A stretch of 64,000 bases of DNA from Endothia cerciana. Lineage: Eukaryota > Ascomycota > Sordariomycetes > Diaporthales > Cryphonectriaceae. The notes under the pieces are model-generated. The model had not been told where the DNA came from, ran no database searches, and saw only the letters and a list, made by a program, of their open reading frames with translations. Each line of letters opens with the position of its first letter. Within the stretch, counting starts at the first letter, position 1. Made by a program: the position numbers and the translations under genes. Positions 45,221 to 57,224 of this stretch are shown here, in pieces. The stretch is from positions 176,679-240,678 of the forward strand of contig JALRMH010000056.1 of NCBI GenBank assembly GCA_026119935.1, read 5' to 3'.

Positions 45221-47532
45221 ATGGACACTCTGACCGCAAAAGATTCCTTCCAAAATGCTCTGGACACTTATATCGGTTACCCATCCAATGACACCGTGGT
45301 CAGAACCGAGATTTTCGGTCATGCCCGGGACTCCTTTCTGAAGCGACTGAAAGAGAAGGACCTTTTCCATGCTACCTACCGGTCATTAGGCTTTGTGGAC
45401 CTTCACGAGGGTCCTCAAGGTGAGTCCAGTACCCTTTGGCAGAACCTCGGGAGACGGCCGGAATACTCAGAGACCTGACACTACTTCACTATAGCCAAGT
45501 TTCACCCGATCCGGAACATTGACACGGTTCAGAAGCTCGAAAAGCATTTGAACGACGATGATGGTGCGCCATTCTGGAGGGTGATGTACGAATCTTACAA
45601 TACATTCCGCAGGTTCTGTGCATGTGTTGACAAGAATACCTAGTTTCCTCCAGTCTGCCTCGTCTCGAGGATCGCTCGGATGTACCCGGGAGCAGCTGGC
45701 CCTACTCCTGACATACTATCAGGTTATGCCCTCATTCTTAGATCTAGTTCTGACCTTTGAACACCGCCGTCGCCCACTCAACCGTGCTATGTTCCGTTGC
45801 GACGACTATCTAGCCGAAGACGCTCAGCCATTTGCTCTTCCAGACCTCGGCCGCTCCGGCATGTTGATGCAACACGCTTTCAATCTCCTATCCATCGAGC
45901 ACGACGAACGGCCTGGTATCTCAGGCAAGTGGTTTCAACGCCAAGTAGCCATGTACCACTCCTTTGATATTCAGAACGGACGTAGTCTGTGGATTGTGCT
46001 CAAGGGTAATTCCCTTATAGCACGCCGCTTCTTAGCCTCTGCTGGGAGTCATAGACACCTTAAAGCCAGTTCTATCAACTCGCCGGAGACATCTTTCATC
46101 GCAGCATTGCAGGTCCATACGATGATAATGGACTGGTGTGTCGAAGATTGGGCCGATTATATCGACCATTTGGAGAACGCACTTGAGAGTATGTCAGCTG
46201 ATGCTAGGATGGCTCATGTTGACGATGCCACGAATACTGAGGAGATGGCTTTTAAGTACGGTTCAAGGAGGACAAGTACGATGCGATCATACAAGGAGAA
46301 ACCCTCATCACCTAGACAGGGAATGTCCGAACGCTCAGAAAGTCAGGGCCTGAAGAGGTCACCAACCACTGCCCCACCGAGCCCAACCACGCCTAGAAAG
46401 GGTGCGCTATCCAGATCGTTCTCGGATCTGATTCCTGCCATGAGGAGGTTGTCTACATTCAGAAGTCACAAAAAGAAGGGAAGCTGGCCCGGCGACGTTG
46501 AGTCTGGTATAGTCGGCGAACAACAAGGAGGGGATGACCAGGGGAATGGCGAAGAAGGAGTAGATGAAGGCGCTGAGCTTGCCGAGTTGAGCAAGAATTT
46601 CTCCTTCAAGCAGTTTCAGCGCTTGAACAACTTGGGAGATGAAGTGGAGCAAGCACGTGTTGCCATCGAGCAGAACAAGGGCGTATTGGAGGAAGTGAGG
46701 CACCACTACGAGGAAGTGAGGAACTCCCACGGTTTTCAAACGTACATCAAGCCGGGAAAATGCCAGACTGAAATCGCCGCTTTTTACCGTCGGGCGAAGA
46801 GTATCGAGCGAGAGCTGGATGTCCATTATGGTCGACTGAATTCTCTAGCTCGGGCCTTGGACAACGAAAAGACTATGGTAAGTAGCAGGTGCTGACGTCG
46901 TATGGATATGCGGCAGCGATCTGACCTGAGACCAGTTCACATCAATTCTACAGTACAAGAGCGAGAAAACTTCGGAGTTCTTCGCCACCAGCGCCAAGGA
47001 CTCTTCCGACAGGATGGAGCAGTGGACCCTCGAGATGCATAAGATCGCAGTCAAGACCGAGCAAGAAACGGTGTCGATGCATGTGATTACAATCTTCACG
47101 TTGATCTTTCTGCCCGGAACGTTTCTCGCTGTAAGATACATCTATCAGAATTACTATCACTACGTCCAGAGGCTCTTTCCGGCAGGTCTTCTGACGTCAC
47201 CGCGCCAGACATTCTTCAGCAGTGGTATCCTCAATTGGAGCGATGATAACTCGTCATGGGATGTACGACACGGGGCTATGAGCTTGTTCTTCTACATATG
47301 CGTCCCCATGATGCTTCTGATAATTGCAGGATGGTACCTGCTGTATCTTCTGGCAAAAAGGAAGAGCCAGCAGAGATTGAAGAAGGTCTTGGACGATGTA
47401 GAGGAGGAGCTTCATGGTTACCCTGAGAAGTCCGCCTCCCCCTCTATGTGTCCGAGGCTCTTCAACCCGAACTTCCTAAGGAATGCCATGGCTAGCAACA
47501 AAAAAGCAGCGGGCAACTTAAGAGCTCCCTAA
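45221..47532 (+). CDS. CorA-like membrane protein (fungal CorA-domain family)
   Basis: Best model has exons 45221-45419, 45495-45563, 45613-46877, 46936-47130 and 47209-47532, giving 683 aa with all phases matching. The large soluble part has the family's LALLLTYYQVMPSFLDLVL, QVAMYHSFDIQNGRSLWIVL and INSPETSFIAALQVH motifs. A Ser/Arg/Pro-rich disordered region (about 300-400) follows, then a long coiled coil (QFQRLNNLGDEVEQARVA, EQNKGVLEEV). Two C-terminal membrane helices come from HVITIFTLIFLPGTFLATFF and FFYICVPMMLLIIAGWYLLY. CorA proteins are magnesium channels, but the GMN signature is not seen. The 49-nt second intron is uncertain: without it the frame reads GAPFWRVMYESYNTF, which also looks coding, then meets a stop. 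Confidence 0.8.
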
Positions 47533-47960
47533 GCGCTATCAGGTTGGATTGATGAAGTGCTTTAATGCGAGAAGATTACTTTGGAAGTCACTATACTATA
47601 AATAATCACTCTACCAACTAATTTCTATGTCAACTTGATGTAGCTGGGCTTTATAATGTGGTGAATACATAAACATGTGCTATAGTTCAAGAACCATGCT
47701 ATGCAGCCATTTTGCCTTTTAACATAACACCTACTTTGAAGCTACAGTACTGAATTGCTAATTGGTGACACCTGTCCAAGGAAGAAAAGACCAGCGCCTT
47801 TACATAACAAAAGATGAACAATACGATATAGTGGCAAAGCTAAAAGAGCTAACTGTATATATAATAGAGACAAGGATATAAAGGGAAAGGAATAAGAAAG
47901 AAAGGTGGGCCTAGTAGTCTTTTCTCGCGAATTAGTGTTGAGCCTGGAGAACAACATTTC
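47533..47960. other. Intergenic AT-rich spacer
   Basis: 3' flank of the CorA-like gene; no gene. Confidence 0.45.
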
Positions 47961-49505
47961 CCCACACGTTCTCTAGGATCAGCTGATAGTGAAGCTTGTC
48001 GATTGTCATCGAGCTTCCCTGGAAGCGCTTATAGCTGTCTCTTGATCAGTAAAGTTTAATGAACTCGTCCATAGTGTACCCAATCTCTCTCATGAAGCCT
48101 GCCATTTGCGATAATGCTAATGGCAATCCAGCGAGACCTTCTCCCCGATGACTTGAGCGGCGCGACGGACCTCGGCCTTGTCAGGGGTTTCGAGAATGTA
48201 AAGAAGCATTCTAACACTTTCCTCCTTATTGATCAGTTGTATCTCGATTCCATCTGAGGCAGCTGCTGGGATAAGCGTGGAGCTACGGCTTGTGAGGAGT
48301 ATCGACCCGCCAAAGTCTTCCGAAGGGCCAGGAATCTCGAAGGTGTAAAGGCTCGTCCATGTTGTCGACCACAGCCATCAGCGCTGATAAGCACACGTAC
48401 CATTCTTTCTCAGCCACATAAGAACTAGGTCTCTTGATTTTCTCTGGTCAAGTATCTGATCGGACGATAGATCGAGGTGCTGATAAAATTTCCTAAAATC
48501 TTGATACATTCTCTCCCCACTGACCCCCCCAAAATTGCTGGAAACAGAGGTTTTGCGATAGCAGTACTCCAAGGCCAACTGTGCTTTCCCCACCCACCCA
48601 ATCCATATATAGCGAAGGTACGGAGCGCAGAAGTCTGCTTGGAGGGATCAAGATATTGACATTATCCTCTCCAGCAACTCTGGTATGTCAAAGAATATAG
48701 TGTTACTTGGGTATCGCAGCACCTTACAGCCAACAATGATCCCCGCTTCGGATGCCTTCGGCTGTGGTCGAATGAGAGCCACTAGTTCGTGTCTGTTCTG
48801 GGATGCCGAAATATTAGCGGCATAGCTGTCTTATCGACCTCTCGAGATGACCGTTCAATGTCACAAATGTGTTGCTCGAATTTCGATCGCTCTTCTGACT
48901 AACTAGACGCACTAGAATGTCTGCTGTTTCAAGTCAGCTATCTGTATTCTAATGTCATTTGTATTTGGCTTTCTGTAGATCAATAAGCTTACTTAATCAA
49001 CGGCGTCTTACAAATCTTAATGTTTCACTGCAGAATCTGATGTAGTCTGTGAACAAGGCAACCAGCGCATCCTCAGCGTATATGTCAAAACGAGGCATAG
49101 CTTTGCCGGTGGCCTCACACATACGGAATACGTCGCCTTGTGTGGCTAAGAAACGTGATGAGCAGTCCATTAGAGAAGATCAGCAAAGTGGATGAGTCAG
49201 GTCTCCGTCCAGATAGGATTGAGGCCGCAAGACAAGAAATGCGGTACAATTGTTTTGTAAGTCGCGGCAGGGAAAAGACTTGCCTCTAGCATGCAAGTGA
49301 AGCTGCCCTATATCAGAGCTGATACCGCAACTGCTGATGGATAGAACAGGCTGACAACTTGGTGAAAAGCTCTCAACTGGTGTATAACAGGATTCATGGA
49401 CTTAACCCTCTCAAGTCCTTCCTCGCCTTGTGTCTTGTACAGCTCTACCAGCCCGGACGCATCTCTAGCCTTTAGAAGCATGCGGTGATCCTTGGCACCG
49501 ATCAT
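47961..49505 (-). pseudogene. NB-ARC NLR relic, truncated after the nucleotide-binding domain
   Basis: Minus-strand fragments in shifting frames make up the front of a fungal NOD-like receptor. From 49505: MIGAKDHRMLLKARDASG and HQLRAFHQVVSLFYPSAVA (helical N-terminal domain); about 48690-48830: NRHELVALIRPQPKASEAGI; about 48600-48660: SALRTFAIYGLGG directly followed in another frame by GKAQLALEYCYRKT, a Walker A loop split by a small deletion; 48140-48340: FGGSILLTSRSSTLIP and NKEESVRMLLYILETPDKAE; about 48030-48080: MREIGYTMDEFIKLY. Stop codons and frame changes recur. The homology ends at LENVWGNVV (about 47965), so ARC2 and the repeat domain (TPR, ankyrin or WD) are missing. Non-functional. 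Confidence 0.7.
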
Positions 49506-50045
49506 ATCTTGACATCACGCCTTTTCCCATACTTCGTGTCTTTATTTGAAGTCAGGCATTTAGGCACGCAACTGAGCCAAGGACAGGGTAGTGAACCTAC
49601 CTTTGGACTATGTTTACTGTGGTCGAATGTCTGTTTAGTGAGATGATTATTGCCTTTATTTTCCCACCTCCTAACCCCTGCGAGAAGATGAGGAAGGAAG
49701 GAAGGAAAGAAGGAAGGGAAAAAGTATTAACATACATTGACTGTTCAGCAAATGCAGACACTGCGCACACTGCTTTTGATGACGATAACGCTCCTAAATG
49801 CAAGGGAGAACATTGAACTTCGGGCGTTGATTTCTCATTGATGATACTTTTTCATTATGTTTCGTGTTTATTCTTCTCAAGATTTGGGAACAAGTTCAAC
49901 TCTAAGGCCAATGTTATTGTATCCTTCTCTACATCGGGTACTAGACAGATCAAACCATACATGATTGAATGTAAAGGCGATGACATGAAGTCAAGCGAGC
50001 ATCAAAGGCCCATCAATGGATCTGTATTTGAGCCCAGATATGATG
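49506..50045. other. Spacer with no clear gene
   Basis: Contains a GGAA/AGGA purine repeat near 49690-49720. No gene recognised. Confidence 0.4.
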
Positions 50046-50330
50046 TTACATACAGTCTGTTGCCTTTGCATTGATGTAACCCAATCGGCCCATTGTCTGC
50101 GAGGGCTCGGCCTCCAAGAGATAGTTTTGGTCAAGGAGATCAATATCCTCCTTCTTGATCTGCTTGCTGGCCATCATCTGTTGGTCCTGTTCCAGCCATG
50201 TCTTCCAGGGCTGACTGAGCTTCTCTGACAACTCAGACACGGGCTTCTGCGTGTTCTTACTCTCAGAAGGATCCGTGTTAGGTGAGAGATAACTATCTCC
50301 ACAGGAGGTGGTTGCACAACGTCAGCAACA
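50046..50330 (-). pseudogene. Coding-like fragment, unknown family
   Basis: One minus-strand frame from about 50330 to TAA at 50046 reads as a hydrophilic protein end: SPNTDPSESKNTQKP, then LSQPWKTWLEQDQQMM, KKEDIDLLDQNYLLEAEP and TMGRLGYINAK. Composition is clearly protein-like (acidic and amide residues, no low complexity). No start or upstream exon could be joined with confidence. It may be a gene remnant or the last exon of a gene whose front is lost. Confidence 0.35.
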
Positions 50331-51047
50331 CCCTCGAGGCTCTACTTATAGAACTTGATCTTGACTTACAGCGTGATTTTCAGGTGTGCAATAAGGCTCT
50401 GAGATGTTTGGGTTTGTTTTACTTCACTAAGCATTGACAGTAGATCTGGACAATGGCACTGATACATGCAATATATGACGCATATACACTGGCAAGGCGG
50501 GATCTCCGGGGCCGATTCCTACCTGATCGAGTAAGTGACTGTTCTGATGAAAATTGCTACTGTGATGGATGCTACTGAGCTTGAAAATATACCTGTACCA
50601 TATACGTATGAAAAACGCCATGCATACGCACAAATAGATAATGCAGCTTACTTGTACCGAACAACTGCGGAAATTAGCCGCACGAGTGTTGGCCACATTG
50701 CCTGCCTCTGGAGCTCACCGACCTGTGTAGTGATGTATCAAGCTGTGTTCCGCACGTCTCAATGCATGTGTCAACTCTGTACAACTAGTCGTGATCTAAT
50801 GAAGCCTAGAATCACAATTCCAACTAGTGACAACAACCTTAGAACCCTAGAACGTGATTGCAATGGATCTCACTGACCCGGTCTCACCGAGTGACCTATT
50901 TTTATTTGTTCCATTCTAATAACTTGTGCAGTCTATGCTACTAATCCAGGCTTATCATCGAATGTGCCAATCTGGTGTGCGAGAAGGGCTACCGTAGTGG
51001 CTGCCATTCAGCCTGGATCAAGTCAGTAACTTGCCATACTTCGAGCC
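50331..51047. other. Spacer with no clear gene
   Basis: Moderately AT-rich; open frames are short and featureless. Confidence 0.4.
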
Positions 51048-53078
51048 TTAATGACCAACCATGGTATAATCCACTCGCCTCAAAGAGACAGGAGGGAGGT
51101 CGACATCCAGGACCCATTTGATCTCAGCCACTCTCCTGAGCTCATCTCTCTGGAACGGGATGAACAGCTTCCAATTGTCATAATCGATCATGCTATGAGA
51201 CATGTGCTGATCATAGTCTAATGTGGTGAAGCTGAAAGTGTCGTAGTGGTAATGCGTGAGCTTAGCGCACTGCGACTCCTTCCCTCTAAGATGAAGAATT
51301 AGGCTACTCTCTTGGAGGTTGACCCGCATTGTAAATTGAAACTCTGGTTTCGGTATAAGTTCCGATATACTCAGAGAATGTACCGGTAAATGTACCAGAG
51401 ACATGATGGTCAGCAAGAGGTCTGACGATAGTTTGCGGTCGTGCCAGGACTTGCACTTTGCCGCAACCCGACGAGCAGTATCTTCGTAATCAATTTCGAC
51501 CAGGCTATCGATGACCAGCGAAGCTAGCAAATGCATGACAAGCTCGTTGGCGTCACCTAAAGCAGTCGTTTTACCCAACATGATAATAGCAGCCTTGAGA
51601 TCAGGAAAGAGGACGAATGCAAACAAGGCTCCAGAATTTTCCCCGCAGCGAGGCAAGGCAAGTGAATGCTGGGTAGGACGCCCCACAGGGGGTATGCGGA
51701 CTTCGCCGGCCACAGTCGCATTGCGAGTCCCGTATGCGAGGGTCGAGGGTAACATGAGCCGCATAAAGCCCATTTCAGAGCTTCGCTCCAGCTGCCCGAA
51801 GGAAATGTTGCCCGGCAGTATCATGCGAGGGCCAAAGATGATTCCTGGGTGGGCAGGCTTCTCTTCATTGGTAGCTGACTTTGTGTGAAATTCCGTCTCG
51901 AACCTGTAGGTCTTAAGGAGATGCCCAGCCCAGACCAACATGTCCGCAATGGAGCTGTGAATACCACCTCCTGCAGTGAACTCTCCCGAGGTGGCTCAGC
52001 GATTTCGATAGGCTGTCCGGAGCGAGACGCAGCATATGCGAGAGTGAGATTCTCGTCGTCTGGAATATATTTGTGCTGGATACTCGAGCGATTTAGGTCG
52101 TACTTGGCAAGCACACGCTTTGTCATGAACTCGAGGTAATTGTCCTCCTCAGATGTCCGTTCGTTCACCACTCCGGCAAGAGCATAATTACATCCATTTA
52201 TTGTAAAGCCATTTGCTCCTGAGTCCGCAAATTCTGGGAAGTGCATTGATGCGGGTCAGCAGTTCCGCGTATGTCACAAGAACCTCACTGTCGAGATCAA
52301 TCCAGCTCATGTCCAAACGCCCATATCCAATGCGGTGCGCGAGAAGGTCGATGAGCGTGATTTGGTCGTCCTTGAGCTCAGGCACATACTGCTTGACCAG
52401 CACCCCCAAGTTTACGCAGCCTTCTGCAGCGAAGAGCAGGATAGCAGTGGTAGTGAAAGCCTTAGTGCACGACGCAGTGTTATAGAGAGTGTTCTCATCG
52501 GCTTGAAAGCCATTCTCTACATCTCTGAAACCGTGGCCCGCGGCCAAGACCCTTTTACCTCGATAGATAACGCCATAAGAAATGCCGACTTGTCCCATTA
52601 TAGAACAAATCTTTTCGATGACTAGTAGGGCTTGCGCTAGCCGAGCCTTGACGTTAGGAAGCCTTCGAGACAAGATCAAAAACTCGTCCAGGCAACCGGT
52701 AGGGTTTCTACTTATATCGCTGACTCCGAGGCAGGCTCCATTTCTTTGTAATGGTCTGAAATCGAAACCGCAGGGACCTAGGATTTGATAAATATCGGAA
52801 TTCTGTGTGCCAGCTAGACCCTCGCCAGGTGCCCAAGTAAGAGATGTGGAAAGATCTGGAAACAGTACTTTGTTCTTCTCAAGGGTGGGACTGCGGCCAT
52901 TGACGTACACTGATGTGTTTGTGTACTTTTCAAGAGATCGTCTGTACTGCATCACCTCTCGGTTGTCTCGGAGGCAGAACAAAGAACCGGAACTTATTGC
53001 TTCTGACGGTGTAAATGAGTGGACTGGACTGATGTATTGATGTTCGATGGCTAAGATTGATATCGTAGGACAGAACAT
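51048..53078 (-). pseudogene. Beta-lactamase-family serine hydrolase, frameshifted
   Basis: Three overlapping minus-strand frames carry successive parts of a class C beta-lactamase/esterase fold. Frame 1 (53078-52188) has YGVIYRGKRVLAAGHGFRDV and the nucleophile motif SxxK in YNTASCTKAFTTT, then LLAHRIGYGRLD, and ends at WLYNKWM-stop. Frame 2 (52246-51821) resumes with YALAGVVNERTS; the break is an extra four bases (ATTA) at about 52185-52192. Frame 3 (51941-51048) resumes with HSSIADMLVWAGHLLKTY after a 1-nt shift near 51975 and runs to the C-terminal lipocalin-like domain. With these two indels removed the family order is complete, so the gene decayed recently. The first ~140 residues (53078-52660) show no domain. 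Confidence 0.75.
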
Positions 53079-54933
53079 CCTCTAGTCAAACTGGGTGCTG
53101 AATCCTTTTTATTCGCGCTGGTCCGTTGTACCTGTTCACAGCGGCCAGATAAGCCATTGCATTATAATATGAGTGATTTGATCAGAATATCTAATTGATG
53201 GTCTTAGAGTTAATATTGGAAGTCATCCCACTGCATACCTAGGTGCATTACACCCCACATACCCGCTTAGGAGACTGCCCAGAGGGTTTTGGAATGCCCT
53301 GAAGCCCTAGATAGCTGGCCCCTCCTGGGATCACATAACAGGGGCGAATGGCTCCTGGAGCAACATCAAACAATATGATGATTGTATTTACCTCCGTGTG
53401 TCTGGTCTAGGGTAACTACACTTTTTGTCGTGCCGTTCTTTCGTCCAAGGCCTCCCTAGGGGCATGGGGATGGGTGGCCTGGGTACCACCGTTTTGCTGG
53501 ACAAAAGAAAGCTTGGTATTTTGCCGGGTTAACAGCTTTTTGTCCCACTACAGAACGAAGCCTTCCTACTAGCTCGAATTCTCGCAATCAGAGGAGCTAC
53601 GCCAGCCTGCGGATGCTTTACCGACTAGCGGCTTCTCTTTATACCTTTCGTATCCCGGGTCTCTAGTTCTATAGTATTTTAGTTCGTCTAGAGCAATACC
53701 TTCTTATATATATTAGTTATTGGTATTAAGAAACTTTAAGAAAGTAGAAACTTAATATAATTAATTATAACTTCTTTTTAAATTAATTAAAAGTCTTTTA
53801 ACAAGAAGTTTTTGAAAAAGTAATTAAAATTAATAATAATAATAATAATTCTTTTCACGCTAGCTAAATATATATCTAAAATATATATCCAGCACCTTTT
53901 ATAGGCATGCGGACCCTCTGCAAATACCTAGGGAGGAAAACCTTGCTCGAAAGCTAGACGAAACCTCCCTGCTGCTATCTCTCCGCGACCTCTTCGCGGT
54001 ATCTCATCTCTTCGTTTTGAAAATGCGCCTCAGCACTCGCCGAGCTGTCTTTAGGAAAGGGGACTTTTTGCTCCGCGAGGTCGCCAAAACCCACCTGTAA
54101 GGTCTTATAAGGTCCGCAGTGTTCATTATAATACCCTTACGATGCCCTCACGATGCTCTCACCTTTTTGCTGCTTTTCCTAAACAGGGAGGTGGCGGCCC
54201 CTGCCAGGCGCTGCACTAGCGCCTCGGCCCTTTCCTATAAATACTCCTTCTCCTGCCTGCGATTTCTCGCCAACTTCTTTTCTTCTTTCCTTCTTACATC
54301 CCACCTCCTTCACAAGACCTCTCCGCGACTATATCCTTACGTGCCTCCCTGCCCCTACGTCGCCGCGATCTCGCCACTGCCTCGCTATCATGTCTGCCGG
54401 GTCCCCACCGGCCAGTTCTCCCCGGGGTGCGCCAGCTGCATCTGGCACACAGACTGTCAGGGCCCTTTAAAATTTAAATTAAGAGGTTTATATATAGGTA
54501 ATTTATAAGATAAAGGAATCAGTTGTTTGTTAAAGCTAAAGTGTAATAATAAAGCTATATTAATATAAAAGCACTATCTAGTTGATCTAATTAAAGTCTA
54601 GAACTAACTTAAAATCGACTTTAATACTAGCTAAGCATATTTAGATATATATTGTTGATATTCTTCTAATTGACTAAATAAAGAAAAACGAGTACTCGGG
54701 GGCGATAGTAAAGTACTTAGCGCATTTGTTCAAAGAGGCGTAATGCTTAAGTATCTGGCTAATATTTGTAGAAATCCAGAAATTTTTTCAGGGGAGAGTT
54801 GAACATCAAACAATAGGAAGTAGTTTCAGCTAGAACTGCTATTTACTTTTCCACGTTTCTCAGCGAAGTTCTGCTGGCGACCTCCACCTTTCAGACGCAC
54901 GCAAAGGCCAAGTTATCTTTTACGGGGCTTCTT
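53079..54933. mobile_element. RIP-type AT-rich block with embedded GC island, possible insertion
   Basis: Sequence from 53690 to 53900 and from 54470 to 54720 is very AT-rich and full of TAAT/TATA words, flanking a balanced island (53900-54470). The island has a TATA box (TATAAATA, 54236-54243) and an ATG at 54390 starting MSAGSPPASSPRGAPAASG, which is interrupted after about 27 codons as the sequence turns AT-rich. A 14-bp direct repeat AACATCAAACAATA is found at 53362 and 54802, bracketing the block. Probably a degenerate transposable element; class unknown. Confidence 0.4.
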
Positions 54934-55873
54934 ATGCCGATACTGGTAGTGTGCAGAGTGCACAGTCCAACGACACCTGTCGGCTGCCCCAGGCCGCCTG
55001 AGAACCTTGTCCATGGAGCAGCCTCAAGGTTTTTTCCATATAACGGAACAGAGTTCAAATTTTCTTCCCATTTAATTTACGAAGCTGTTTCTCGCGGCTT
55101 CAGAGCTATCGATACCGCTGCTCAGCCACGCAACTGCAATGAGGAAGCCGTGAGCGAAGGCATCCAACGAGCCTTGGCAGCCTCGGGCCGGATCAAGAGA
55201 GATGACCTGTGGATTCAGACAAAGTCCATTCCCATAGGGGTCTAGTAAAGCCATGGAAATCTTCCCACCGATCTACCCTATGATCCAGGCGACTCTTTTG
55301 AAATAATGGTCGAGAAAATGTGCGGTCAAGTTTCCAACGCCTGGGCACCCGATATCTGGATGCAGTACTCCTTCATGAACCGTTTCACACCATGGACGAA
55401 ACCATGCGAGATTGGAGGCCTGTCGAAAAATTTGTGCCTCATACAACACGGTTTTCTTGTATATTAAATGCAGGTGTGAAGTTGGTTCGTAAATTCTGGC
55501 ACTGTGCGCTGGTCTGTCCGGCCATTGTACAGTTGCACTTTAGGCTGGTGCAATCAGAGACTCAGGAGTGGTACGGTTTTGACCTGTGCAACTTCTACCA
55601 GGAGAAAAGGGTTGGGTATCAGTGCTTCTGGCTGCTGAAAGAGAACTCTCGCTTGCCCATTTCGGACTTCGTCACGGTCTAGCAAATCTCTTTCATGTGA
55701 CGTCCGAGTAGATGCTGTATGCTCTTGTCGGCTGTCTTGGTCCTAGGGTGAGAATTCTGAATGGGACGTCCAGCCTAAAGCACATGGACAATGACCTTGC
55801 AGCTATGGAGAAGGTCGGTCAAGTCCCAAGCCCTCTGATCGCGCAGTTCGAAAGTGTATTGCGGCTCTCCTGA
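54934..55873 (+). pseudogene. Aldo-keto reductase, disrupted
   Basis: AKR segments follow one another: YEAVSRGFRAIDTAAQPRN (strand with the catalytic Asp) and RIKRDDLWIQTKSIPIG, then in-frame TAG TAA at about 55243-55248 where relatives continue, then LPTDLPYDPGDSFE in the same frame. A 1-nt shift near 55318 leads to RLGTRYLDAVLLHEPFHTMD (with the HxP-like motif as HEP), KPAIVQ-type VCPAIVQLHF and YQCFWLLKENSRLP. A further shift after 55682 gives MLYALVGCLGPRVRILNGTS to a stop at 55871. At least three lesions. The catalytic Tyr segment near the N-terminus is unclear. Related to fungal AKRs acting on aldehydes or sugars. Confidence 0.7.
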
Positions 55874-56075
55874 ATTCTCTGTATTGAGACTACGACAGTA
55901 TTTAGGATGGCTGAGTGAGAACAGCAGTCGCTCGACCAATTTGGCTTGTTTCTATTCGCAATGAGCAATGTATTACAACTGTTACTCTTTCGATCCATCC
56001 GATGTCGCAGTAGCCCTTTGCGAGGTAACTCGAACGGAGTGCTGCTCACAGTAAATATACCAATCAAAGCCGGAA

Positions 56076-56889
56076 TCAGCTGACCACTATCAAGAAAAAC
56101 CGAAGAACCCACACGTACATTATCCACCGAATCGTCAACTCAACCATGAGGACTGCAACTCCGCCTGTGAGAGCCTGAAATAACACTATGCCGTAGTGAA
56201 ACAGGCCGCCCTGGAGGAAGATTATCTCCTCGTGCCCATTGTTCACATACGGCGGCACAATTCCTGCGACCAAGATATTGATTGCTGCAGCCACGACGCC
56301 GAGTGCGCACACAGTGCTGACCACACTGGAGACCTTACCAAAGGCCCGCCAGTCCCCGTACAGATTGAGAGGTGCAAAGGAGAAGATGTTAGCTGGCAGT
56401 GTTCACGTCTGCCGTTGTTGATACCGCGGAAGTAGAGCCATGGTTGGACTGCTAAAATGCAAGCCCAGAGCAGCAACATGGCACCGACAGAGCCGCTTGA
56501 GCGATGGACGGCTTTGATGGACAGGGGAATGTTCCTAAGATTTAGTATCTATGTGATCCAGGTCACGATATACCACTCCAGAGAAACCAAGCTGTTGGAA
56601 TGTATATTGTGAAAAGTGTTGATAAAAACGGCCAAAGTGAGAATGTTGGAGGCTGTCCTTGCCCGGCCTGGTTCGAAAATAGTGGTGATTAGAGTAGCTA
56701 GTCACTCAAGGTATAGACTGAGAGACTGATACGGATTCTAGTATTACCATAAACAGCTGCATCCTCTATGGTGTTGCATGAATTTGGGTCTTGAGTTGAG
56801 AAGTATGTATATGCGGATGCGAATGTTGTGAAACGCATAATGTAAAATACTATACAGAGAAGGCCAAGTGATGGTCGAAGGTGAGACAT
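56076..56889 (-). pseudogene. Fungal multi-TM membrane protein, disrupted
   Basis: Starts MSHLRPSLGLLCIVFYIM with FASAYTYFSTQDPNSCNT and AVYGNTRIRISL, then breaks. Next come NILTLAVFINTFHN and EWYIVTWI, a TAG at about 56548, then IPLSIKAVHRSSGSVGAM and LLLWACILAVQPWLYFRG. A frame change near 56405 is followed by APLNLYGDWRAFGKVSSVV and VCALGVVAAAINILVAGIVP, and the end is HYGIVLFQALTGGVAVLM. About six hydrophobic helices can be read in total. Several frame changes and stops argue against a working gene, though some could be introns. Family unknown. Confidence 0.55.
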
Positions 56890-57038
56890 GCTGGATCTAG
56901 GTTAGAAGGAAGCAAATGAGACCCGGAGGAAATGAAGCCTAGAGACTAAGGGGTTACTGTTGGGTTATCCTAACCCTGCTCAGGCCATTAGGCTCTCCAC
57001 ATATTTCTGTAGTCCTGACTACCTCGCCTTCCTGTTTG

Positions 57039-57224
57039 TTACTGTACACTTAACACCCACAGACGGAACAGGGGGTTCATGAACAGGGTAGAGAGGATAG
57101 GCGATAGTGGGGAGCCTTGTGTTACGCCGGAGCAAACGACGCGAGCGGGCGCTGTTCTACCATGAAAGTCCAGTTTGGTGGTGGTACGGTGGTGCGGCCA
57201 AACCCCCTTATTCATCTCATCCAA
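57039..57224 (-). mobile_element. LINE reverse-transcriptase fragment
   Basis: A 61-codon minus-strand frame includes HRTTTKLDFHGRTAPARVV and VTQGSPLSPILSTLFMNPLF. The PQGSPLSPxLF block is RT motif B of non-LTR (Tad/Jockey-like) elements, here with VTQ for VPQ. Only this scrap remains; neither the YxDD motif nor an endonuclease is seen. Confidence 0.7.
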
